Shown: positions 42,301 through 53,790 of the stretch, in pieces | How the letters are laid out: every line of letters starts with the position of its first letter | Numbering within the stretch: position 1 is the stretch's first letter | Assembly: GCF_020708045.1 (NCBI RefSeq) | Contig: NZ_JAJFES010000001.1 | Span: 1,088,955-1,152,954 of the forward strand | Direction of reading: 5' to 3' | DNA: 64,000 nt | Source of the DNA: Massilia sp. IC2-278 | Lineage (GTDB): Bacteria > Pseudomonadota > Gammaproteobacteria > Burkholderiales > Burkholderiaceae_D | Translations under genes and position numbers: made by a program | The notes under the pieces: model-generated | Database searches by the model: none | What the model saw: only the letters and a program-made list of their open reading frames with translations | Told to the model about the DNA's origin: nothing

Positions 42301-45071
42301 GCGTCGATGAAGTACGGGCCCAGGCCCACGAAGATGTCGACGTCGGTGGCGCTCAGCAGCAGGCTGGCGACCTGGATGCCTTCGATGCGCTTGCGGTCTT
42401 CGGTCAGGCCGTCCATCGCCGCCAGGGCCGACAGCACCGGGTCGGTGTCCAGGGCCAGGCCGTTCGGCAGGCCGGTGACCACGTCGACGGAGGCGGTGCC
42501 GTTCTTTTCCAGGTACAGGCTGCCGCTGATGTAGATGTAGTCCGAGATCGCCAGCGTCGCGCGGCCGATCGAGACCGCCGTCAGTGCGCCTTTCGCGCCG
42601 TCGAAATCGAGTTCGACTTCCTCGCCCGGGGCGGTCGCCACGTTCACGGCCTTGGCGCCGAAGTCGATCACCGGGCTGCCCACGACGTTGGCCTGGTTGT
42701 ATTCGACCACGATGTCGGAAGCGGCCAGGGTGAATGCGTCGAGGCCGACGAAGCCGGCGCTGTCGGCAGTGGCCTTCAGCGCGGTCCAGCTGACCTGCGG
42801 CAGGCCCTTCTTGCTGATCAGGGCCAGGGCCAGGTCGACGTTCTCGATCTTCACACCGAGTTCATCGCTGCTGCCGCCTTCCACGCCCGCGAACAGGTTC
42901 GCCTGCGAGGCGCCGACGGTCAGCATGTCGACCGTGACTTCGGTGCCGGCTTCGTCGGCCAGCTTGACCTTCTCGCCGGCGGTGCGGCGCACCACGAAGC
43001 TGCCGCTGGCCTGCACGAAGCCGCCCACGTTCAGGCTGGCGCCGCCGACGGCCACTTCCTTCAGGCCGGCCATCAGGCCGGCGCCGAAGGCGTAATCGAG
43101 GCCGCCCACGTTGAGGGCGACGACGCCCGCGTTCTTGTTGGTGTCGTTCCAGCGCAGGGCGACGGTGTCGGCCACCAGCGAGACGTTGCTGCCGAGGTGG
43201 GCGTCGAGGGCGCCGCGCGCTTCCAGCACGGTGCCGCTCGTGCCGAGGCGCATGCCGAGTTCCGCGCCGGCCACGCCGACGATGTAGTTGCCCGCGCCGA
43301 TGCTGGCGCTCGCGTTGCGCGCCACCACGTCCAGGGTGTTGCCGTCGGCGCTGTTGGCAAAGCCGAAGTCGCCGGCCAGCGATACCGCGCCCTCGCCCAG
43401 CGAGGCGTGGAAGCCGATCACGTTCGCCTGCAGGCCGAGGTTCGCCTTCAGGCTGCCGAAGGTGTAGCCGAAGCCGGCGAAGTCGATCGCGCGGCCGCTC
43501 ATGTCGGCCGCCAGGGTATTCACGCGCACGCTGGCGCTGTCGGCGCCGATGTCGGCGAAGCTGCCGCCGGTGAGGCTCAGGCCACCCGAGGCTTCGAAGG
43601 CATAGCCGTGCGCGCCCAGCACCAGGCCGAAGGAGCCGCCGGTGACGCCCACGGCAAAGCCGCCGGCGCCGAAGCCGGCATTCACGGCGTCGCCGGCGAT
43701 GACGATCTCGTCGGCCGTCACCGACAGGCCGATGCGGGCCGAGATGTCGAGGCCGCCCAGGTTCAGCTGGGCCTGGCCCGAGAGCACCGTGTATTCGCCG
43801 GCGCTGCCGTCGCTGCCGAAGGTAAAGCCGCCGGCCGTCAGCGGCGCGCCGGACAAGTCGAGCGTGGTGTGGTTCGCGAGACCGCCCGGCAGCGTGCCGA
43901 TGCCGTAGCTCAGGTCGAAGGCGAGGTCGTTCGCGGCCAGCGTCAGGCCGGGCACGCCGACCATGCCGACGCTGCCGATCACGCCGTGGCCGAGCACCCA
44001 GCCGTAGTCGCCACCGTTCGCAGGCTCGACGAACGCGAAGCCGACGTCGGCGTCGTGCAGCGCCACGCCGAGCGCGCCCGGGGTGCCGGCCGGACCGCCG
44101 ATGCCGAGGAAGCCTTCGGCGTCGTTCAAGCCGATCAGCCACATGTGGGTGGCCATGGCCTGGCCGGTGACCGGATTGAGCGTGCTGCCGTCGGCGTAGT
44201 CGATGGTCAGCGTGCCGTCGAGGTAAAGATTGCCGCCCAGGTTCAGGCTGGCGTGGAAGGACAGCGGCGGGATGCTCGGGAAGTAGTCGTTGTTCAGGAA
44301 GTAGCCGACGCCGTCGGCCGCGTCGCCGCCGACCGTGTCGATCATGGCCCCGGTGAGCGGGTCGAGCACGTGGGTGACCAGCTTGAGCGAGTGGGCGTCC
44401 TGCACCAGCTCGAAGAAGATGTCGTCGCCGGCCTGCACCAGGCCGGTGGCCAGCTCGAACTTGCCGCTGACGGTATCGAAGTGCATGAACTCGAAGACCT
44501 GGCCGTCGACCGGCTTGAAGTCGCCGGTCAGGCTCACTTCGAGCTTGCCCGCCAGCGTGGCGTGCGACATGTTGATCTGGTCGTAGCCGCTGCCCGGTTC
44601 CAGGCCGCCGATCTCGATCTGCAGCGTGCCGTTGCTGGTCTGGGTGTAGGAATCGACGGTCTGCATGCCCGGCGAATAACCGGGAGCGACGATGCCGTTG
44701 TTCAGCACCGAGACGTTCACGGTGCCGCTGCCCTTCAGGATGTCGTTGGCGGCCACGGTGAAGGTGTCGCCCGGCGTGCCGGGCTGGCGCGCCAGCTCGG
44801 CCAGGTCGACGATGTGGCGGTCGGGCGCCACCGCGGCGGTTCCGGCACCGGCGCCGGCGTAGGCCTGGTCGGCCATGACGTGGCTGAGCGCGAGCGCGCC
44901 GCTCGTCATGTAGTCGTTGTTCGGCGCCGCGTGGACCACGGCGTCGGGCACGATCAGCGCAGCCGAGCCGAGGATGGGATCGGCGGACAGCAGGACCCTG
45001 GGTTCCAGGGCTTCAACACGAAATGCGTCACGAAGTTTGCTAACGACCTGCTTTTTGGAGAACTGTTTCAT
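10587..45071 (-). CDS. 11,494-residue giant repetitive LEPR-XLL-type surface/secreted protein
   Basis: One uninterrupted frame. The head (1-33) is basic and then carries [10 protein letters not shown] at 22-31, the motif after which LEPR-XLL giant proteins are named; there is no Sec signal peptide. Approximate map by residue: 70-220 autotransporter-like strands; 790-2790 about ten ~200-residue units with a FAFEK-type strand, a DVGL strand and EF-hand-like loops such as DSNGDGRID; 3337-3494 RTX GGxGND repeats; 4037-4477 six W-G repeats; 4480-5770 and 6310-7300 haemagglutinin-like beta-helix; 5770-6310 an inserted segment with a beta/gamma-crystallin-like pair; 7324-8220 five adhesin-type repeats; 8925-11494 the tail shared with the neighbouring giant, ending [10 protein letters not shown] chose the ATG at 45071, equivalent to the neighbour's start, over a GTG at 45113. 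No good ribosome site is visible. I noticed no cysteines. Export by the nearby TolC/HlyD genes is inferred. Confidence 0.9.
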   Translation of the reverse strand: MKQFSKKQVVSKLRDAFRVEALEPRVLLSADPILGSAALIVPDAVVHAAPNNDYMTSGALALSHVMADQAYAGAGAGTAAVAPDRHIVDLAELARQPGTPGDTFTVAANDILKGSGTVNVSVLNNGIVAPGYSPGMQTVDSYTQTSNGTLQIEIGGLEPGSGYDQINMSHATLAGKLEVSLTGDFKPVDGQVFEFMHFDTVSGKFELATGLVQAGDDIFFELVQDAHSLKLVTHVLDPLTGAMIDTVGGDAADGVGYFLNNDYFPSIPPLSFHASLNLGGNLYLDGTLTIDYADGSTLNPVTGQAMATHMWLIGLNDAEGFLGIGGPAGTPGALGVALHDADVGFAFVEPANGGDYGWVLGHGVIGSVGMVGVPGLTLAANDLAFDLSYGIGTLPGGLANHTTLDLSGAPLTAGGFTFGSDGSAGEYTVLSGQAQLNLGGLDISARIGLSVTADEIVIAGDAVNAGFGAGGFAVGVTGGSFGLVLGAHGYAFEASGGLSLTGGSFADIGADSASVRVNTLAADMSGRAIDFAGFGYTFGSLKANLGLQANVIGFHASLGEGAVSLAGDFGFANSADGNTLDVVARNASASIGAGNYIVGVAGAELGMRLGTSGTVLEARGALDAHLGSNVSLVADTVALRWNDTNKNAGVVALNVGGLDYAFGAGLMAGLKEVAVGGASLNVGGFVQASGSFVVRRTAGEKVKLADEAGTEVTVDMLTVGASQANLFAGVEGGSSDELGVKIENVDLALALISKKGLPQVSWTALKATADSAGFVGLDAFTLAASDIVVEYNQANVVGSPVIDFGAKAVNVATAPGEEVELDFDGAKGALTAVSIGRATLAISDYIYISGSLYLEKNGTASVDVVTGLPNGLALDTDPVLSALAAMDGLTEDRKRIEGIQVASLLLSATDVDIFVGLGPYFIDANNNGLFDADESLNDERLGFTLDDIDVGLVMMNTTRGADPAGLLPNFFAMRLDWHAPINVDMDLFKFTIDELHLDVNQGGAWKGSPNLIHPYVDFSTSFEGGLEIPVAAGNPIVINYSTAVIGVTLENALLNVGDMFQISGDFAFEKTKGIEVDVMTGLPSLLTGTAAGLNSQLAKFKVDGYLSADNSTFTDLPVDMISFGASNVHIVVGNAGDPLFTIDDIDVGFVMMHASRQVDTARVIPNMYAMKANWAQPLHANWGFMQLEIDDLTMALNKGSNWAGLKVNPYVDFQSSFGESGLGVHTGGDDVMLDFTRSMIGVEVRHALVRLDDFFYIEGGFALEKAESVLVDVVTGFGAHSVEGGLKLKDLILSGQVAPDDFTRINDLSMSSFTMGMSDVKLFVGSGPYFVAGQDEPAEGAVGLVFDNIDLGLVVYKDGRGIVPRLWALSASADTVAFTGLDFLSLSAEGISVRANGGTAWGGSKVNAYVDFKSTYGDAGLRVATGNAPVMIDYTDGRTGVEVAKATLGIDQFVWLQGGFAFEKGERQTVNIDTGLRYSDATSIPTLARLKAQGAKVSEDGSTIEGVSVNTLNIGMSDVNLFMGYGIPDFASGVPLSEQADTYGVAVRDVDVGLSIMNAVSTSLKLPQMMAMKATAGEFAIVGGGSDFQLSGKEIEVALNWSSGWSGLAGKRPTVDFASSFEDGLEIKTGNAPVVLDFGPGAFMSASLNNATLQVSEFLYVSGNFALRRADDTLVSAATVGGVRFDNVRASSMELGGSNLQAFVGVGGPYRTDSNGDGRIDNKDAVNEGATGLVIDDFDFGAAILNTKFDLSNPLVQKDTKFTAIKAHGEGIHFVGFGDFIEFDLNDLNVGINMSNRQGLIGDFTRNGTSAGYSVATGTGTSPMVIDFANAVIEANVGHAFANVAGILSLEGGFAFQKKTLENIGFNALGAEIIGQGSALVVAGTNVHAFAGINGPYRTDSNRDGVVDEKDPTNGDAIGLAIEDLDFVLALVSPQIAPGLDMPGVKFYSVAAHAASAGLVGTDPFLTLAATDVSFHINAATVGGKPAPSVYLDYTEMAGQGLFVPTGSAGEGMLLDFDSNTIGIGLDAHLGLFDLFDFDASFDFSFNLPTIPGFLPTISLKGIGDLLPEFSPNLDFLSGALDFIKNFDLSIGFDPNFGLNLFGSIDFPDITLNLGDFVYLTGDFQLNVGETFTGTMYTGLPAEVGLVEDALKAVLPSSFGSVIDMLKFIGDVSDDYSRIDNVGFKGLSFGASNVYAYVGLGTPKYVEDPNNAGKLILQNADDLTGFSMEGIDVGLSVFKADLPDFFKAKNFFSLYAHADQLTTYGFGDVIKLKAQDITIEVNSGGELFGGKMRSTADFADSFKADPLTGRPAGFEVKTGGTPVYIANRGNDLLGLDIGLAEIQVSEFLSLRGSLAFRKGERHIVDVDLGGLEHLGDGLGSLASSGYVPGQPMPLEMEFLTIGGSNLTGFAGVGGPYRYGEDANNDGLLDSINEGAVGLVIDNVDFGLAIMTPTLAGLIPGAEQFTPKFVAAKAHVDTARLVGVDPSLLSVQANDVSVNINTAYVPGLSGPGNLALQLFGPPSVNFQSTFGDSPEDLNGNGVLDAGEDLDRDGKLAANGFALPTGGNTAVILDFDTEIIQAKVGYAQIDLAGFVQLSASMAFTKRGSETVTLSNGETTTVTSLAIGINDAYGFIGVGGYWQDSNGDGRIDEADTPDTSAVGLMIEDLDLGLVVAKELVIGLDGLKVGVYIATDADVDMVGLVGVDGATMQAEDLVLQINTGLRATINTGYTRDAATGAVSYSGAGVSFGLTTIDFSKSSWTDPDGGVHKGYAIETGNGFEPVVLNYSEQYLRVQGQAKLDMFGLVRMDGVFDIQASASGLVIFADVESSIGAGGLSMSSHATGLLSVTADGVAMRLNLTRNLDLGAAIKLDAALALTLNTTGKDVVYTVPEQFRDTVHFENNEYVVSATPPGKPDWQGMYVALVGDGQLSLIDGAIDLQGSFGVIVSQHGAELAAEATLSLPMFQPLSVTGSLGIVANGLYGSFEVGGTGPDSVLIDGGAFEVNGHFLLQVNTTDTVQKVRAINTAGPGFVEVGLAAQSLHIAGSAGINVGSAVHMEGALDLTIDRSGVTAQADLSLELGVLGSVQVTGAIAFIEADEGLVFALRLGTNVTLGTGELGIQAKAILEINTSDTNAYAGVAAGTTFNLDLDGALHILAFDVGFHGGMSLQNDVFRLELNANLNFFNFININIGGYVESDGDFEITGAANLHVGMGPLELNAGIAIGFSNRGISASVYGELRLEIDMGLFSIGGTLAGFRGEVELTAASAHLAARVTIIGISVDADAFWSWGAPPKLATQVGDTLYLSMGDTSGRYGSGTLYDRTVNETYRIDGDAAGNIVLSSLGVTERHSGVKKIVARGGSGNDAIFVGGGVVAVLDFDGGDGNDNFTIINAGAGSIVRGGAGNDSFVGGSASVSYYGDAGNDRFVGGDGAEYVDMGSGNNTIFGGGGNDTFIISGATDTLDTGNGNNTIYVSGDGYLNVRGGAGNDRLVLAPISSTAPLQFNERQLRANARTIDFNDALDRIEITDLASVTRISSGANASWGSTDFALEAAGLVDVRNAVFVAPNARLSIHGAGIQGTLNTAVEEISIVNRGTAGFNDIVIRERDSLTVIESGLLVANGAIDVQLAAREALFSLDEGAIAIGAGNGALTIVADDVDFRSGDNRVSGQGQLTLKSMHAAQNYRIGGAADTTYGNDLSRAGATGNFDLGERDLSALRDGFAVINVGHNAAGVRMTIGDVEDAVVGPFSFSSMLRDAAVFTAQHIAIVGDMQSNDTVTMNARTLEVQRQNTRTPFGGPDSGIKANNVALNVGEQILVSGWILGQNSVSVTVSNSTGINALQATSAEINSVTIDQSGRIAVLGANGRLNVTGSHGIVVAGNVAADAAGAALTLHAGTGTTLKEGAIVGARGDNGAVNLEAQGYLHLLSGSAVLAGADVVQQGDDYVTVLTGRDATVRMSTAGELVLSGSLSSASAVTLHSGVSTHTYADYFDTLPGKVLASTGDANRIAAIIDALNHGQLSADLASLFAGHGLALQDGAAVSAIANYTPFDSLTQAQKDQVAIALGYTVHADGGYWNALTGTYRATLAGASGPLSNAGYTAYSGLVFVNAGAAAGHQVVQSFVQGVSADYSNATMNWGAAGAPAAGTAFANLSAAQKAVVAASLGYETDTSTGTAAYYNYNAAPGKKLVYGFSEGAVTDYSNADIHWGAAGTPAAGTAFENLSTAQKKVVAGALGYDSYEGTSYVNLAAAKGQQVVSGFAAAGADFDVNAIDWGGVRPPAADASFEQLTQAQRAIVADKLGYAVVERQVLVNAAAAAGKQVLATLEQGVDYKNDTLDWGSVDKASGTTAFADLAIEQQDRVLQVLGYARFNGTVYHDADAAPGQAYKLSFAQGANGDYQNSAIRWSDVAIPDAGTAFDKLSPDQQFRVLSQTGYAHYEQTVYLKAGSGDKSLVTGFTEGIDYRNAAMNWGAVAPQNSTRWVVTDGSSEYMVYAYDAKGDGKIELQILDPHELLGQRGFGTLISGTITTLQDNADFTVSGSDAAIVRGNINLNGAGADLTVQSDKWVYWEGVAKVNGGMSLLGGVALDGTNLGGANADGTSVYVHASSVINTQAAGSAIVISGGQDVELHGAIVAGAGFGEHGLVAGGLDATVAITAGQQILVDTAIAASKSVSLTTTGVAGADDNGYSIIIGSAGGLTALGQTSDNAGGSVAVQASGNVTIGGMILAGGHVVSERVDGKLVSETIVWDGKNSSINLAAGGQMYLGMQTVSEFGEAVEIGATIRASEAITVRGGSSLDGLGVRMPGGARLATNNADGRISISAAMDAQIDGVAVAGGEIVDRYDARGQFLGSDVKSFGGASTLSVTAGGQVRLSHDLSAGAAIDVRGGSGSHLAHDASPWADQGIVVGGNVHLTTTGENSTLGLSSSGNLAILAAAWNEELRADGFVEFARGDLSADTSFGIAVERENGSVNAVVTVTREATSGNGGLADLLADVQRALDAALGAGVVTARLADGHLLLTSNYHFGISAVAGGHAERLGFSQVAASDATHGVTASARGVALDASARGSVVNLGRADAPSGQISIEGYVRGHSGINMYAGSLAGGNQDVRLTVTGTLETLSGGMVLNPTGNAKIEGNLIAGGRNSDIVINATGTLQLIGDLTAQRDIIINAGTRVEAGQVSLETFNSAQFNTIDPNGRIVLNGLNDVVINNNIGGDSNALSLLQIGSTWGTVKTALDTVLTSGTQLVLSGDKLDIGGTLRTTGATAATYDREVILQATTDILLHADVKVAGSVQLTAGGDIVLAGGQLLAQGAGARVDITAGDAVTVGGGAANTGFVLAASNAIEINAGGRFAVNADGQLATAADASRLAVTAGSIVMNGTMQAGALYDSVSGTTSWSGRNATLSLRAAQDIMLGSATGSVNSGGDLLSTGLVRLQTGANAVGLGFSMSATSSIVADATGFGAWADSRSGQDGQIEIVADGDVQTRGLIRAADSDADVAITSRSQVWVNGLVYAYDSLRITGGTDSTGVAVLVDTYFVGSDGVENSGGTLDTAAGGSIVVSAIDAILVEGTVGNADLGRDTVGSLSITSTGSDVTVLRNISVADKVSLVANNISVLSGAYVHAVGQQSDVYLLARGKLLVSGEYVLADPHVPEALIEAGRLIHLAGPKVEINGRIQAGPGNGSLDSRVLVSGGSEVRIGGLVTSSGSIDINAGVNMNWTRTQMEGVVNSAVLSGGAVTISGQATINAAGKISVHAGGDVTISADSTVNARETIKVPVYTTVEDTVQVVTGYTQVADGTTKVQVQVPVTTTITEQVGNTSVKTGSEFTTMETTLTQTGYYNPNAAPGQQFKETFIEGVDYLNKDIAWAANGLSAPANNPWDTGYKGWSDLSDAQRALVLKTLRYMELYDFSYKADSVTIHRTENGNIEEIKGAEAQPKWANNPKVIYHIDVDGWRDKYVLMQSGAQEQILNLAFKNNIRYLTGDTTMDGASNGAWDQPAGANAGELVGTYTDHANVRYTQDKSAWVQPNGEGDDFDDSIGRWAASYLDGSGIRTYQLQKQTTAEGGSNTTTTNVGYLPEWQWSAGATGDAHVAKWQDGRATDYVHGSAEYLTQLVSNTASLTRIDGSHTVRANQQVGWAEGGGSVTAYWDSGYRGGSNYFSNSSSWIGRDANDEYTSFLLGSNTHHVTLYWDINYGGGTTTLYGSTGNIGGDWNDEVSSLKVYGYRYENYNDYSYAWTSQTKNIYDTRKQLDYTLSTMSTDIFGMKPVYETHTVTTMVTQEQEVTVWKTVPILSTETVLRTTVAMVDAPARTYGEFAGETIKGNAIDIDAGGALKVSGKLTADGAMDLSASSLVQIKGNTVDGKTVSASLNAAALDIHAGTTLLVDDTATVRGTGDAASVKLSANGDMTIGGSIAAASGATLDSVTARGNHNITLSGSIDAGSIGIAAGSGASKDGGIVADGDAVLNAKLGDIDLSAGSYGGSIALNNATLDADASGASIKLSAAAGHIGQAGGMLSADKLDAGAENGIVLSTAVGSAELALSGAGDISLANVGDLTVTNAQAVDGAITVANRGDLHVVEAHTLGTGERNDITLSTRQLDGAGADMALGNVSAGPRGTLDLNAQGAITGDSGTVVGGSELRIVAVADLKLATDVDSLYIDSAAANSAANPAQRASVDLTQSARRLVVGDVALAHGSFALRAGGNVEIVELNIAANATGDDISVTAAGDILVRHASAGIYLASASDAPKIVDAHGNAVAVSQFTSNGNITLDAGGRIGESAADNAVDLVANRLTLRAGNGISGLEIAVNSLDATTIRNDIVLADFDGALEKNAGLVLVDASVTDTTSGRSVADITAQGDLLVGAKGKASADTLRLASTGGNVTVQAPDAAPGSNYGLHYTRGIALNAAKIIDLYEFKAGAELTEYRAGTNLVFGAGADTLLLPSSISSDTLILETGASLAIKGNLYANRHLELVAGQNVTIDGVVGVKGTRFDGTAAGSIAEVLISAKGSSQILQATTEYEAILGIDFNGDGDLKDSRQGAPVLTDSGFINIQAAALPADRFELRAAKDIYVKLAGGLTMSGFIGGLSGYGSARNVTLDIGGKLTVLGGIVAADRASGQLDVKAAEIAADGASVFIAGDLNVQSVNGVQLNTLVNTITLRTTGAGNVSINESDALYVKSVVAQQGRIDITAGGGESGAASGHADDNRYDLRVEEVRTIDDGYGIRIRSGGDMYVDYVEAGSAKGAQKTAGSTVEVDARGTIYEMLAAVRNDKGAITGYALDQRDADLYGYSVSVKGVTAHAPKLLLNQDMAGTGNELEVRYTGPDAGGFSTGATEVTQNTALSLGGAIVDIVVSTPVQAGVAIAQVNRIAFGGAVANGTTVTVSVNGHDYAVTAGADGVAASWDAVLAKLGTLISTGERIDVAADPANKQLTLTAQAANRAFSVGGASVTETYRTDILGAVDDFGLSPVVEAGSKVAQESKLIFNNTLNIESGKLYEVVVNGAGYGVRTGENNLLYITGAGNAAISVDVQQWGAATNPGTAEINTKSNSDDGFDRTVDLSDMRLLADGRYSIIIGSDTFQVEAPRTGASLAGIATALAAAINADADYTASANGKVVTISAGAGKATIAASLESLSDIAGNDAWSANQTGQAGRSLDLSALKVVNNAAYTVTVGDKVFRITAGSSAALKDIVAALATRINPDAALNASASTFTVDASWNSVFEHLGNLIEKGEKIDVTASAEDISNHTLVLKAKETNVAFTVDAVGVSAVGSVVDHGAEPLRAAATGVAQQSEIVFGGDVAAGTVYGVVLDGKAYLVRTGLNDYLTVNNADDAVIAISVHKEGVAETAEGLGLGQVKVSAAGHDLARTVTLTGLSAIAGDTYTLKIGSENFKYTAKAGDTTADIAAGLSAAVAKAHPASEGSSRVTASVQQLDVAATWSGVLGALDTLVTADNRVTADSSGKSLTLTATATNKAFAINAVLATPTLTVLVDAVQPTVAAGHDAKQVTTVVFDDPADDANDVADAAYTLKNGFSYTMKVNGNPYTTTVGAGTGEVAANWTAILTDLGNKIKAAEAVTFSIDAANFTLTLTATADNTAFTVADVAVSESGVRAVAGGVVAAGTTPSVAAGIDGTQRSELEFRDNPSPNFAYTVVIDGGSFSVKVGDTVAGQVVTGNWTSILGALAAKIDASDAGVDASVAGQKLVLVAKAANDAFRASASAQDNDPDRQLHVDGDFVLIVPDRAAGSFSLDASGSLTVVNLPTHAGETIRLGAATGSLVVVSDLDVGTSGSVTLTAGKGLTLGGTITAGSLDVTAGGELTLNTAVSSMDIDMSAASGQSSLVVQQSTAGMALAIGTLVMSGGDVTVIVHGDITIGSLVEAAGFKGNINIVSLHGNISIGNLLAGGGHVTLSALNGSVTAGTGADGVLVADTLDISAGGSITVKASGGVDGLTVNTLESSGHGAVILNVASSLVVNAAIAAGGSNAVSLNAAGTLVVNSAVATELGAITLNGATGLTLAAEADLTSRTGAITLNAGSGVLQMAGDTVVDAGSGALKLDAAGAIRLGKLVTTSNADLVIHSGGVVDGAEGSTDIVAANARLVIVANGGIGAASNAIETQVRALDLTNNGGGDIAIQDVDSLVLERVVQNGAGEIKLSTLNGALDTLRGGAGVVSTTGNVNLYAGGANGHITLGADIATGGGSVSLRAENGNVLLGAGIRVHGSGNIDITVSKGALLNDTSVSNWKSVNGAIDPQVDWAMRYGKFTADQATGEIRTANIEDYNVANHLANGVVLRAAGGAYVQTTGGKLTITAQGAIGAATPGFLFSPDSIVIDAVSLSVSSIERANVSLIATGTVQVEAGSGSADSGTRGGSTGVSNLSGSQVINQAVDASGEDITILANDVQIGAGVRSAGAQLSIAALDPTRTIFLGDDVSGGLSSNNALYISNNALNNLNDGFRQILIGGAQSAAHIVIGDTAGTTDVVLKDSLVVQNSLLGGEVAINQNLVLQGESGLTIYGSGHTTTISASSVSASWAYIDDSVKIDGATATNHKVVLTATAGDIQLGGSAAHSLNGDGLDPEDLLELSAAGNIVVTGMVGNTDALEGITITQANNVTFKGEVTVNGDFSINASGVVTFEQSVHLTTGSFRITGATLVVFKGGVTVDGGGDIFLEGNEINFQSGESSIVGTGILTLRPTTVGMNIEVGGPALENTAYLNIDNAEIATFASTFSKIVIGRQEGATVGYLAGAHADDQSGQVRLGAIQAPQQYTFHSALEVYGQNIVVEDFANPAFQFMVNGSVTLDAYNGISIHNQVEAHNSNMSLYAATGAIVQSNPTGDLDGASSEPLRALNLSLHAGSGIILPFAQVNSLTAVNTGDGDIVINNLARDAASGVGGDLRVDGISQASAQGDNIAISTGAGKLLVQGSGIVTVGGGSVSLNAGGSGAAITVDSAIAANGGAVTLGADGNVHLRDGGIANGSGGSISVSSTSGAVTLSESIVSNGGLVRLNAGAAIVMDSGTVVTSVGGGNGAVTMTAGGSILVSQVIADGAIGLTAGGAIVDNLAGDGINLDGDTAAAALSAATGIGSSGALQTRLASVTLANTTAGSVLLREATALRINGALLGGSAGNLAIVTVDGAIVVDGLVDSTGASGNILLQSGEAGEGTAADITVRADIGSGSGSISLVSSDAIVIDDNLASYAPRIETRGAGKTLDLAAASFVTLEAQAQLLTRNGNVRVQAESGDLVLGVVNAGTGSVSLAASGSILDAQGDDAAAVRTVNVIAGALRMQAGGTVGQEAATLEVQAATLAFAAQGGSYVLASGNTTLGQVAGVAVNRVGADGTAVANAGGAALAGVQNGSGNLVLGGANLVIDAALVATGGNLRIEASGTLAVNAALSAQDGSISLLAVGNITQSAAATLSTAVGTIDVASSAGAILMVDGARAVTNAGNIRYQGATGVTVALLDARSNTDRAASSLAGQAGWGAVSIVSGGAIADAAEAGNAVDVYAKALRLNAGAAIGSGADALDTETMLLSAIGNGMFVNEASDVVLGEVGEIRVDRVLANGATAGSQRVDAAQAGLVSGAALVLQAGGDIASGATVSAAGNLLLQAGRDLSTNLAPVTAGGNISLSAGRDLMQNAAVNATAGSIDLAAARNVFMANAMTVATGGNVRVEAGNTLELGSIASGANVSLVAASIVDIGNDIDVRAAALRIAAGNVGSSAAHLQLDVGTLAATAGSGGLYLDNSGALNLGSVAGSVNRVAADGSSAAVADAAINGVASNGNLVLGAASMTVTRNLDAAGNLLLATGGDLSLAAQVSSQHGSISLNAGRDLQQTGAVRTLEAGRSIELRASGNLAMGASASVATLDGAINLAAGGNLTVARVNAGQGTVGLQASASVLDADVAGDSLVNVTAAALRLQAGNAVGSAGNALEIEVTGLAAQAGSGGLHVQAAGGVAMASVGLGVERIGVDGTAAVGAVAALNGVDVTGNVVLSAQAGDIMVGAGQALRGANVALTAALGGIVVGGSVDAAAGNLALAASNIAVDVAGQATAAGNVEFDAARVNVVLGSVLANGGKLMLNGGSDLVVAAGAVAGAKGDVELRSAGAITVGGNVQALEGNAVLAGGAISVGGQVAAHGNAALRAAGAITVAGQVGAGGNAVLAGGAIAVAAQGQVAVQGNAALSASASVSIDGVVDAGGNAVLAANGGDLAVGGNATVRANSGNLLLQAGAGNIVLDGGAQAGGSISLNAQSVVQNGNLTAGDSIDVSAFGAILMKDGSVARGASLRYAAGGDIAVGLLDAGTGSVSLVAGGAIVDAQRAGDVQGLNVKAGALRMTAGSGIGMGNALETAVASLAASSAAGSIDLLEADGVNVPAAGVAVAVKRVGADGSVSVVNDAALVGVTAAGGSTTIVSQTGEVVFGQPQNVGSGQDLNLVGDELTIGQPLAGEGGTLAIRPNDNALDIQIGGSRNNSDNGGLYLAPATLDNLAGGFDQVVIGGGAAAPGQDIVIDGRATPVVFRDSLVLDGSGAGSLVAVSGQLVAEALDVRGALAITGPVIISTGNGAASGGDMVFAQGIDGAGTGASLVLAAGGDNIVVNGAVGANGALAGLAVRDAHDVSFAQDVTIGGDVSIDATGVVRFDGALNVAGGSLTIRGASQVVIGDIVFSGVTGDFVIEADTLVMTGDVHGAGIVQLRPGDAGRDIVVGGTGAAGAFSVTDSMLGHLAGAGQLVIGVQGADGHAAAGAGKVSIVATDFAALSSVPLQVFGSLVTVEAAQGSLVAANGLVLDGRDGVVLHDSVSATRGDLLVYSANGAVQMDAGTVLSGTGSVTAQAAGNLALAGVEGKHVVVKSGGVILDAAGDDAVNIVADTVALYGMGPQLGMGNAVEVQSPALFVEAPRGIVVQDTGPDGRTHFYVLDGATMYEAAVAVGETVRHTEDPTPALPVLPSLAPAPAAGFGFDASLRTASVSGTALYLAAHAQADAPAKSGALVANAQGIGADSADATALPIEFWLEDLTL
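20430..23020 (-). repeat. Five adhesin-type repeats within the large giant
   Basis: Five units of about 105-270 residues are marked by an opening such as [36 protein letters not shown] and QRSELEFRD. Each continues with Y-x-V-x-V-N/D-G and a helix of the W-x-x-I/V-L-x-x-L-G type, then LTLTAxAxNxAF. They interrupt the beta-helical sequence and resemble ligand-binding or stalk repeats of large bacterial surface proteins. The boundaries are approximate. Confidence 0.7.
26130..27780 (-). other. Aromatic-rich segment inserted in the beta-helix, with beta/gamma-crystallin-like pair
   Basis: Residues about 5770-6310 of the large giant break the Gly/Ala/Asp-rich beta-helix. The segment opens with a Val/Thr-rich strand ([10 protein letters not shown]) and contains one more W-G repeat unit near 5834-5910. 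It then carries two tandem motifs, [16 protein letters not shown]...NDEYTS and [18 protein letters not shown]...NDEVSS. These match the beta/gamma-crystallin pattern, in which (N/D)DxxSS forms the calcium site. The segment closes with [12 protein letters not shown], where the beta-helix resumes. Position and motifs are seen directly; the fold is inferred. Confidence 0.65.
31640..32960 (-). repeat. Tandem ~65-residue W-G repeats within the large giant
   Basis: About six consecutive units follow the pattern aromatic-x-N/D-A-x-x-G-x-x-V-x-x-F-x-x-G, Y-x-N-x-x-(M/I)-x-W-G, then A/S-F-x-x-L-(S/T)-x-x-Q-x-x-V-x-x-x-L-G-Y. Examples are [20 protein letters not shown] and [21 protein letters not shown] seventh copy lies apart near 27340-27560. 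I do not recognise the family. Confidence 0.75.
34590..35060 (-). repeat. RTX (GGxGxD) calcium-binding repeats within the large giant
   Basis: Around residues 3337-3494 there are about seven nonapeptide-type units: [54 protein letters not shown] and GGAGNDRLV. This is the haemolysin-type parallel beta-roll that folds on binding calcium outside the cell. RTX blocks usually lie near the C-terminus of type I substrates, whereas here about 8,000 residues follow. Confidence 0.88.
36900..42700 (-). repeat. About ten ~200-residue repeats with EF-hand-like loops within the large giant
   Basis: Units recur every 600-800 bases. Each has a strand such as [18 protein letters not shown], a [17 protein letters not shown] strand, an Asp-rich loop (DANNNGLFD near 920, DSNGDGRID near 1709, DSNRDGVVD near 1895, DANNDGLLD near 2415, DSNGDGRID near 2635), a GLVIDDxDFGLA strand and a P-x-VDF-x-SSF segment. 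The loops match the EF-hand/dockerin calcium loop D-x-N/D-x-D-G. The copies are diverged, so the DNA is not a simple tandem array. Confidence 0.75.
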
Positions 45072-45187
45072 GTTGAATTTTTTGTTTGCTGTCTGTCTCG
45101 ATCGCCCTGTCACCTGACCGGTGCGACGCTTCTTGTCTTTATTGCCAGAACGCTAGACGCAATTCTGCAAAGTAAGCACAAGAGGCG

Positions 45188-45282
45188 TATCGTAGCTGAT
45201 ATGGGCGGGCAATAATTTCTAAAGTTCAATTATTGTTGGTGGAGCGATGCAAAGCGCGCTGTTTGACGAAAGAAAACAACAT
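45188..45282 (-). promoter_or_regulatory. Conserved regulatory module upstream of the large giant gene
   Basis: Three blocks (minus strand ATGTTGTTTTCTTTC, AATAATTGAA, GCTACGATA) occur in the same order upstream of the small giant. The overall length from first to last block is the same, and the module starts 117 bases from the ATG here and 116 bases there. Flanking leader sequence is not conserved, so the blocks are probably functional: promoter plus activator or repressor sites. TACGAT in the last block could serve as a -10; no convincing -35 is seen. Confidence 0.65.
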
Positions 45283-45330
45283 AGGTGAAACGGCCGCGCA
45301 CGACGGGTTGACAGAACTGTTTCCCAGACG

Positions 45331-45370
45331 AAAAAACGGCCGGGTCTGCATTGCGCAGCCCGGCCGTTTT
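45331..45370 (-). terminator. Intrinsic terminator of the 2,897-residue giant gene
   Basis: On the minus strand a ~14-bp GC-rich stem (AACGGCCGGGCTGC with GCAGACCCGGCCGTT, one bulge) is followed by six Ts. It starts about 40 bases after the stop codon at 45410. It separates the two giant genes into distinct transcription units. Confidence 0.88.
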
Positions 45371-45409
45371 CTGTGCCGAATCGGGTTGTAAGTCGGCTTG
45401 TGAGCCGGC

Positions 45410-48400
45410 TTACAACACCAGGTCTTCCAGCCAGAATTCCAGCAGCGGCAAAGCGGCGCCCTCGCCCGCCGCCAGGCCCTCGGCGCCGGCCACCAGCAGG
45501 CCGCCGCCGGCGGTGGCCACCTGCCCCGCCGTCGCCAGGTACTGGGCCGTGCCGCTTGCCGCGGCAGTGCGCAGCGCGGCGTCGAAGTACGGCGTCGCGG
45601 CCAGGGCCGGCGCCAGCGAGGCCGGCAGCAGCGGCAGCGCCAGGGTCGGGTCTTCGGTATGGCGCACGGTTTCGCCGACGGCAATCGCCGCTTCGTACAT
45701 GGTGGCGCCGTCGAGCACATAGAAGTGGGTACGGCCGTCCGGGCCCGTATCCTGCACCACGATGCCGCGCGGCGCCTCCACGAACAGCGATGGCGACTGC
45801 ACCTCGATTGCGTTGCCCATGCCCAGCTGCGGACCCATTCGGTACAGGGCCACGGTGTCGGCCACGATGTTCACCGCATTGTCGCCTGCCGCGTCCAGGA
45901 TCACGCCGCCGCTTCGCACCACGACATGCTTGCCCTCGACGCCTGCCAGCACCAGGTTGCCGGCCGCTTGCGCGGTGACGGCGCCGGTGCCGCTCAGGAC
46001 CGTGCCGGCATCCATCTGCACGCCGCCGTTCGCGCTGTAGACCACGACCGCGCCGCGCACGGCGGACACGCTGTCGTGCAGGACCACGCCGTCGCGGCCG
46101 TCGAGCACCAGGCCGTTGGCGGCCACCAGGCTGCCCGCGCTGGCCTCGACCACGACCGTGCTGCCGAAGACCTGCAGCGGCGCATTTGAGAGAGCAGCGA
46201 AGTCGGTGGCCACGATGCTGACCTTGCCGGCATCCGCGGCCGCGTGGCCGTCCGTACCCTGCACGCCGATCACCAGCCCCGCTGCGCCGGACAGGTGCCC
46301 CAGCATGCTGTCGGTGATGCTGAAGGCGCCATCTGTGCCGCTGCCGCCGACCACGATGTCGCGGCTGGCGTCGCCCGGGCGCAGCTGGACGATGCCCGCA
46401 CCCTGCACGTCGCCGTTGATGACCAGGGTGTCGGCCTCGATGACGAACTCGCCGGCCTCGCCGCTCAGGACGATGTCGCCGATGATCACCTGGCTGGCGC
46501 CGCGGATCACCAGCGAACCGCCTGTGATGTGCAGCGCGCCGTCGAAGCGCACCACGCCGGTGGCGTTGACGATGACGTCGCCGTTCACGCTCACGTCCTG
46601 GGCAAAGCGCACGTCGTGCGCATCGCGCACCGCCAGCCCGGCCAGCGCGCCGTTCGCACCGACCGCGCCCTGCACCAGCACGTTGTCGCCGCCCGCCGCC
46701 AGCACCAGGCTGGCGCTCGTTTCGAATGCATCGATGCCCTGGGCGAAGACCATGTCGCCGCCCGGCGCGCCGCCGTTGCCGCCGGCGATGGTGACCGCGT
46801 CGGCCAGCGCCAACGGGCCGCGCACGTCCAGGCCTTCGGCCGCCAGGCTGCCGGTCAGGAAGATGCTGCTCCCAGGGCCGGACGCGTCCAACACCAGGCT
46901 GTCGCGGAACACAACCGCACTGGCACTGCCGTCGATGTGGATGACCTGGCCCGGGGCCGCGGCGCCGCCGCCGACGACCACCCGGTCGAAGCCGCCGGCC
47001 AGGTTCGCCAGCAGCGCCGGCGACAGGTACAGGCCGCCGTTGCCGAAGCCGCTGCCGCCGAGGCGCACGTCGTGCGCCGGGTTGGCCGGGCGGATCGCCA
47101 GCGTGCCGCCCTGGCCGGCCAGGGGCTGGTCGATCTGCAGTTGGTCGCCGACCAGTTCCAGGTCCTGGCCCGCGCCGACCTGCTGCGCCTGGCCAAACAC
47201 CACCGTGCCGGTGGCCGCGACCAGCGAGGTGCTGCCGCCCGCCGCCGTCACGCCGACCAGCGCCGCATCCGCCAGCGCGTTCACGGTGCCGTCGGCGCCG
47301 ATGCGTCCCACCGTTACCGCCACGCCGGCCGCCGGCACGCTCAGGCCATCGCTGTCGACGATGGCGATCGCGCCGCTGCTGCTGGCAGCGGCCAGCGAGG
47401 CCACCGTGGTCTCGATGGCGTTGCCGCCGCCGATGCCCGTGCCGGCCGTCATGCGCAGCGCGCCCGCCTTGACGTTCACGGTCTGCACCGTGTTCGCCGA
47501 CTCGGCATCGACGATCGCGCCGCCCGCCGCCAGGCTCACGCCGCCAGTGCCGGCATCGAGCAGGCCGACGGCGATGTCGCCGCCCGCCGCATAGCGCAGA
47601 CTGGATGCGCTGCTGCTGCCGCTCTGCATGGCGATGTCGGCGCCGGCCGCCAGTTCGATGCTCTGGCCGGCCGCCAGCGCGCGCAGGTCGGCGTTCTGGA
47701 CGATGCTGTTGCCGGCGCCGAGGCTGATGCTGCCGGCGACGGAACTCACGGCCGCATCCAGCACCAGGTCGGCGCTGCCGGCCGCCAGCAGCAGGTTGCC
47801 CGCCGCCGTGACGACGCGTTCCACGGCGATGGCGCCGGTCGATGTCAGCACCAGCGCGCCGCTCGAGCTCACGCCCGACAGCGCCGCATCGGCCACGGCC
47901 GACGTGCCGCCATCCGCGCCCACGCGGCGCACGCCGATCTCGGCCAGCGCGCCAAGGGTGATGGCGCCCGCCTGCTCGGCGAAGAAGCCGCCGCTGCCGC
48001 CGACGTTCGCCGCCAGGCTGCCCACCGCCGTCTGGATACGTGCGCCAGGCGCGCCGAATCCGGCGTTCGCGCCGCTCACCGACACGCGCAGCGCCGCCGC
48101 CGTGACGTCGGTCTCGCTGCCGCCCGCATCGAGGATGCCGGTGGCGGCCAGGCTGACGTCGCCGCCGGTCACGATCGAACCCAGCGTCATCGTCGTGCCG
48201 GCCATCACGCGCACGTTGGCGCCGGCGCGGATCGCCGTGCCGTTGTCCATGTTGATGGCGCGCGCCGCCTGCAAATCGACCGTGCCGGCGCCGCCGGTCA
48301 CGATGTCGGCCTTTTGCGCGATGTTGCCGCCGCTGGTGAGCGTGAGCGCACCGCCGCCGGCATCGACCTTCGCATTCAGCACCATGCCGCCGCCGGCCGC

Positions 48401-51400
48401 CTGCAGCAGCAGGTTGCCGCCGTTCGAATTGACGCTGTCGTTGACGACCAGGCTGGCGCCGTTCGACACCAGCACCACGTTGCCGCCCTGGGCCGCTACG
48501 CCGTTCTGCGCGGCGTTGGTGGTGGCCGCCGCCGCGCCGCTGGCGCCGACGCGGTTCACCTGCACCGTCACGCCGGCCAGGGTCAGCGCATTCGTCTCCA
48601 CCAGGTAGACGCCGCCGGCACCGGCCTGCGCCGTGGCGATGACGACGTTGCTCTCGATGGCATTCGTACCGCTGCCGATCGCGTTCCCGGCGCGCAGCTG
48701 CAGGCCGCCGGCGACGATGTCGACCGCGCTGTCGCCGGCCGCGTCGCCGTCGACGATGCTGCCGCCGGTTGCCGTGATGCCGACGTTCGCCGTGCCGGCG
48801 TTCAGGCTCGATACCGTGACGCCGGCGCCGGCGGCCAGCAGGATGTTGCCGTTGGCGGTGGCGCTGCTTGCCGACTGGCCCATCAGGATGTCGCGGCCGG
48901 CGCGCAGCTCGAGGCTCTTGCCGGCGGCGGTCGTGTTGATGCCGACGTTCTGCAGCAGGTCGCGTCCGGCCACCAGGCTGCTGTTGCCGCCGCTGTTGCT
49001 CACGGCCGCGTCGAGCGCGAGGTCGGCGCCTGCGCCGCCTGCGGCCAGCAGCAGGTTGCCGGCCGCGCTCACCTGCTGGCCGAGCGCGATTCCGCCATCG
49101 GCCGTGGCCAGCACCAGGTTGCCGCCCGAGACCAGGCCGCTCAGGGCCTGGTCGTTCACGGTGGAGAGCCTGCCGTCGACGCCGACCCGCGCCACCGAGC
49201 CGGCGCCGGCATCGATCACCAGGGCGTCGGCTTCGTCGAGGTACAGCCCGCCGCCCCCGGCGCTGGCTGCCAGGCGGCCGACCGCCAGCTGCAGGTGGGA
49301 CGCGCCGCTGCCGGCGCCGTTCGTCGCCGCGATGCGCAGCGTGGCCGCGCGCACGTCGACGTCGGTGCTGCCCGAGTCGACGATGGTCCCGGCCACCAGG
49401 CTGACGCCGGCGCCGCTGCCGATCGCGCCGAGCGCCAGCGTGCCGCCGGTGGCGTAGCGCACGTTGCCGCTGGCGTTCGCCTGCACGCCGTCGTCCATGG
49501 CGATGCCACTGCTCGCCTCGACGTCGATGCTGGCGCCGGCGATGCCCGCCTTCTGGACGATGGCGCCGCCCGCCTGCAGGGACAGGGCGCCGCCGCCGCT
49601 GGTCACCGCGCCGTTCACGGCCAGGTCGCCCGCGGCCTTCAGCAGCACGTTGCCGCCGGCGCTGGCCACGTTCGCATTCACGGTCATGGCGCCGCCGGCG
49701 GCCAGCACCAGGTTGCCGGCACGCGTGACAGCCATGCCCGACTGGCTGGCCACCGTGGTGGCGGTGGCCGCACCGGCCGCATCGACGCGGTTGACCTGCA
49801 CGCTGACGCTGCCGATCTCGACGGCGTCGGATTCCTGCAGGTAGATCCAGCCCAGGTTCGATTCGGCGCTGAGGGTGCCGACCCGGGTTTCGAGGGCGTT
49901 CGCGCTGGCGGCAATCGCCGCGCCGGCACGCATCTGCAGGGCGCCGGCGACGATGTCGACGTGGTTGTCGCCATAGGCGTCGGCGTCGAGGATGTAGCCG
50001 CCGGCATTGATGGCGACCGCGCCGCTGCCGGCGTCCAGCAGGCCGACCACGACCGTGCCGCCGCCCTGCAGCGAAATGCCGCCGCCGATGGTGGCCACGC
50101 TGGCGTCCTGCGTCATCACGATGAGGCCGAGGGCGATCATGTCGACGCTCTGGCCGGCCGCCGTGGCCGACACGGCGGCGTCCTGGTGGATCGCGCCGGC
50201 GGACTGCAGGCTGATGTTGCCGGTGGCGCCCAGCGTGGTCACGGCGGCGCCCAGCGTCAGGTCGCCGCCGGCGCCGAGCACCAGGTTGGCCCCGGCACTG
50301 ACGGCGCTGCCGGCCATGCCGGTCAGTGCCCCGCCGGCCTGCAGCACCAGCGTGCCGCTGCTGGCCAGGCCGGCCTGGGCGGCGTCGACGCGCTGTTCGG
50401 CGTCCAGGCCGCCCCGGGCCAGCACGCGGTCCACGGCCACCGGGCCGGTGCCGTCGAGCGCCAGCACGCCGGCTTCGCGCAGGAACATGCCGGCGCCGCG
50501 TGCGCTCAGCACGGCCGCTTCGGTGTCGAAGGCGTTACCGGCCGCGCCGATCGCGCCCAGCGCCTCCAGGCGCAGCGCGCGTGCATACACGTCGATGGCG
50601 TCGCTGGCTTCTGGCGTGTCGGCAATCGCCGCGCCGCTGACGATGCTGACCGCGCCCCAGCCGGCCTGGCCGGCCAGGCTGTCGCCCAGGCGGTCGGCGT
50701 TCGAGCGGGCGTCGACCAGGCCCACCGTGACGCCGGCCGCAGCGGCGACGCGGATGTTCCGGGCGTCGGTTGCCAGGCGCGCGCCGTCGTTCATCAGTAC
50801 CGCGCCGGCGCCCGAGGCCAGCTCGATGGTGCCGCCTTCGCTCACCACCTGGGCCTGGCTTGACGCGGTGATGTCGCCGCCGGCCAGTACGGTGATGCTG
50901 CCGCCCTGCGCCGCCACCATCGCGTTCAGCGCCAGCGTCCCAGAGGCGTCGATGCGCACGTGGCCGCCGTTGGCGTTGACCGAGCCGGCCACGACCAGGC
51001 TGGCGCCGCCGAGCAGCAGGTCGCCGCCGGCGGACAGGCCCGCCAGCGCGCCGCTATCGATTGCATCCTGCAGGCCGGCATTGGCGTCGACGCGGTTCAC
51101 GCGCACGGCCGCCACCTGGCCGACCGTGGCGTTGCCGCCGGCTGCCACCTGGGCGGCGCCGCCGGCCGCAAAGGCCAGCGCGCCGGCCTGCACCTCGAGC
51201 GCATCGGCAGCGCTGCCGATGCCGGCGCCGGCCTGCATGCGCAGCGCGCCGGCCGTGACGTTTGTGCCGGGCGCGGCATCGTCGGCCTGGGCGTCGAGGA
51301 TCGCGCCCGAGGCGCGCAGCGACACCGCCGCCGTGCCGGCGTCGAGCACGCCGAGGGCCAGGTCGCCACCGAGGGCGCCGATGCGCATGTTGCCGTTGCT

Positions 51401-53790
51401 GGTCACCAGGCGCGCCTGCCCTTCGAGCGCAACGGCGCCATCGGCCTGCAGGTCGAGCGTGCGCCCGGCGCCGCGCGCCTCGATGCGCGGCGCGCTGCCG
51501 GCCGCGCCATCGTCGATGACGATCGCGTCGGCCGAGAGAATGCTGATGTTCCCGTTCGTGCTGGCGACGCCGGCGCGGATGACGATGTCGGCCGCCGTGC
51601 CTTCGCCAGCTTCGCCGGTTTTCAGCAGCACGTTGCCGCCGGCGCCGATGGCGTCGATCGCGCCGTCCACGGCGATGCCGCCGTCGAGCGTGGTGACGAC
51701 CAGGTTGCTGCCGCTGCCGCCGACGCTGGCGCCGAGGATGCGCAGCGCGGTCGCTTCGCGCAGCTGTACGTTGCCGGCCGTATTGTTGCTGAGGGTGACC
51801 GCGGCCACGCGCGTTTGCAGCGCATTGCCGCTGCCGATGCCGGTTGCGGCCGACAGCGCCGCCGCCGCGGTGTCGCCGTCCAGGTTCAGGCCATCGCCCA
51901 GCAGGCCGTCGACGATCGCGCCGGCGTTCGAGCGCACGGTCATCGCGCCGTCGGCGGCCAGCGTCGACAGCGTGATCGTGCCGCCCGCCACCAGGCTGAC
52001 GGCGCCGCTATCGGCCAGCGGGTGGAGCGAGGCGACGCGGGTGCCGCTGTCCATGAAGATGGTGGTGGCAGCGTTCAGCGACACCAGGCCGCCGTTCGAG
52101 ACGATGTCGCGCGACAGCGCGATGTTGGCGCTGTTCGAAGTCAAGGCCACGCCGCCGGCGCCGTTGTCGGTGATGCCGGCAGCCTGCAGCGCGATGCGCC
52201 CGTCGGACGCCAGCGCGATGGCGCCGCCGGAGGCCGAGATGGCGCGGTTCACCAGGATCTGGCTGCCGCTGCCGCCGGCGCTCAGGCTGATGCCGCCGGC
52301 GCCGACGGTGGAGACGCCGCTGCCGGCGCCGTCGATGCCGAGGTTGCCGGCACTCGTGGACAGCACGATGTTGTCGCCGGCAAGGCCGGTCTGGCTGACG
52401 CCGTCCACGCGCAGGGTGCCGCCGATGCCGCTCGCGGCGTCGCGCGCCAGGTTGTTGACCACGATGTCGCCGTCGCCGGTGTTTACCACCGTGATGCTGT
52501 TCACCTGGGCGAACGGCAGGCGCACGCCGGCGCCCGCATGCACCTGCAGGTCGAGCGCGCGCAGCGGCTCGCTCGACAGGTTATCGAGGTTGCTGGCCGC
52601 ATTCGCCTGGACCACGGCGCCGTTCTGCGCCCACAGCGCGATGTTGCTGTTGTGGGCCTCGACCTGATTGTAGATCGAGATGCCGTTCCAGGCGTCGAGC
52701 TTGATGTCGCCGTTGACCAGGAACTGGTAGGCGGGATTGGCGAAGTCCTCGACCACGATGCTGCCGCCGTAGACTTCGAGCGCGCTGCGGAAGGTGTACT
52801 GCTGCGGCGTCTGGACGGCGCCGATGCGCACCGTGCCGGCCAGGTCGTCGGCATGGGCGCCGGCCAGGTAGCCGTTGACGGCGCCTTCCTGGCGGCCGAT
52901 GACGATCTTGCTGAAAGTCGAGGCGAAGGTCGCGATCTCCGCATTGTCGATGTTCAGCAGCGCCGAACTCTCCAGCGGCGGGCCGCCGACCTCGATGCCC
53001 AGGCCCACAGTGGCGGGGCGCAGGCTCAGCATGCCGGTGCCGATGACCGCGCTCTCGCCGGTCTGGAAGTTGATCTCGTTCCCTTCCAGGAAGATGTCGC
53101 CGCCGCCGTCGACCGTCACGCCACCCTTGAACACCACCAGGTTGGCGCCGGTGACGCGGAAGAAGCCGCTGGTCAGGTGCACCGACTGCTCGAAGGTGAC
53201 GGTGCCGCTGGCATGGATGTCGAAGTTGCCGTTGACCGTGACCTCGCCCTTGAAGGTGACGTTGTTGGCCTGGGTGATGGTGAAGCCTTCGAGCGCGTCG
53301 GTATTGCCGACGGTACCGGTGACCAGGATGTTGCCGGTGGCCGAAAGCTGCAGCAGATCGTCGGGATCGAGGCCGTCGCCGTTCAGGGAATGGGCCGAGG
53401 AGCCGCCGATCTGGATGTCGCCGCCGGTGGCCGTCAGCGCGATCGTGTGGTTGGTGGCGGTGGCGCCGTCGATCTTCACCGAGTCGTTGATGTAGGCGAA
53501 AGCGGTGTTGATGCTGCTGGCGCTGATCGTGGTGGTATGGCCCGAACCGGTGATGCTCAGGCCGGCGTCGCCGGCCAGCACCAGGTTCTGGGCGATGGCG
53601 ATCTCGCCGCCGGCCTGGGGATTGAGCAGCACCAGCGTATCGTCCAGCACCAGGTTGCCGCCGTTGGCGGCATCGCCGACGACGATCTGGGCATTGCTGC
53701 CAGCATGGCCGAGCACGATGCGGTTGTCGCCGTCGCGGTACTGGCCCAGGTTGTCCTGGTTCAGGTAAAGCGTGTCGGGCTGCACGGCGG
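45410..53790 (-). repeat. Tail segment paralogous to 10587-18300
   Basis: This is the counterpart of the tail of the large giant. The alignment runs from the DTLYLNQDNL region near residue 105 to the stop codon. Together with the duplicated head and regulatory module it shows that one gene arose from the other by duplication with internal loss or gain. Confidence 0.85.

Larger units (their letters stand above)
45072..45409. other. Intergenic region between the two giant genes
   Basis: The 338 bases hold the regulatory module of the large giant (45188-45282) and the terminator of the small giant (45331-45370). Bases 45072-45187 would be the untranslated leader of the large giant. No gene was found. 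Confidence 0.7.

Noticed and set aside
10587..45071. Classification of the large giant as a two-partner secretion (TpsA) protein
   Set aside because: Haemagglutinin-like beta-helix is present, but there is no Sec signal, no N-terminal TPS domain and no TpsB/ShlB gene in the window. The LEPR-XLL head and adjacent TolC/HlyD genes point to another route.
10587..45071. Polyketide or non-ribosomal peptide megasynthase as explanation for the very long frame
   Set aside because: No condensation, ketosynthase, adenylation or carrier motifs. The sequence is Gly/Ala/Asp/Val-rich beta-helical with calcium-binding repeats.
28104..45215. Plus-strand open frame of 5,703 codons
   Set aside because: It is the same antisense artefact over the other half of the large giant. 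It runs past the giant's start and regulatory module and shows no motif of its own.
46244..50863. Plus-strand open frame of 1,539 codons (and 50960-54133)
   Set aside because: Antisense to the small giant, with the same low-information His/Arg/Ala/Gly composition and no ribosome site.
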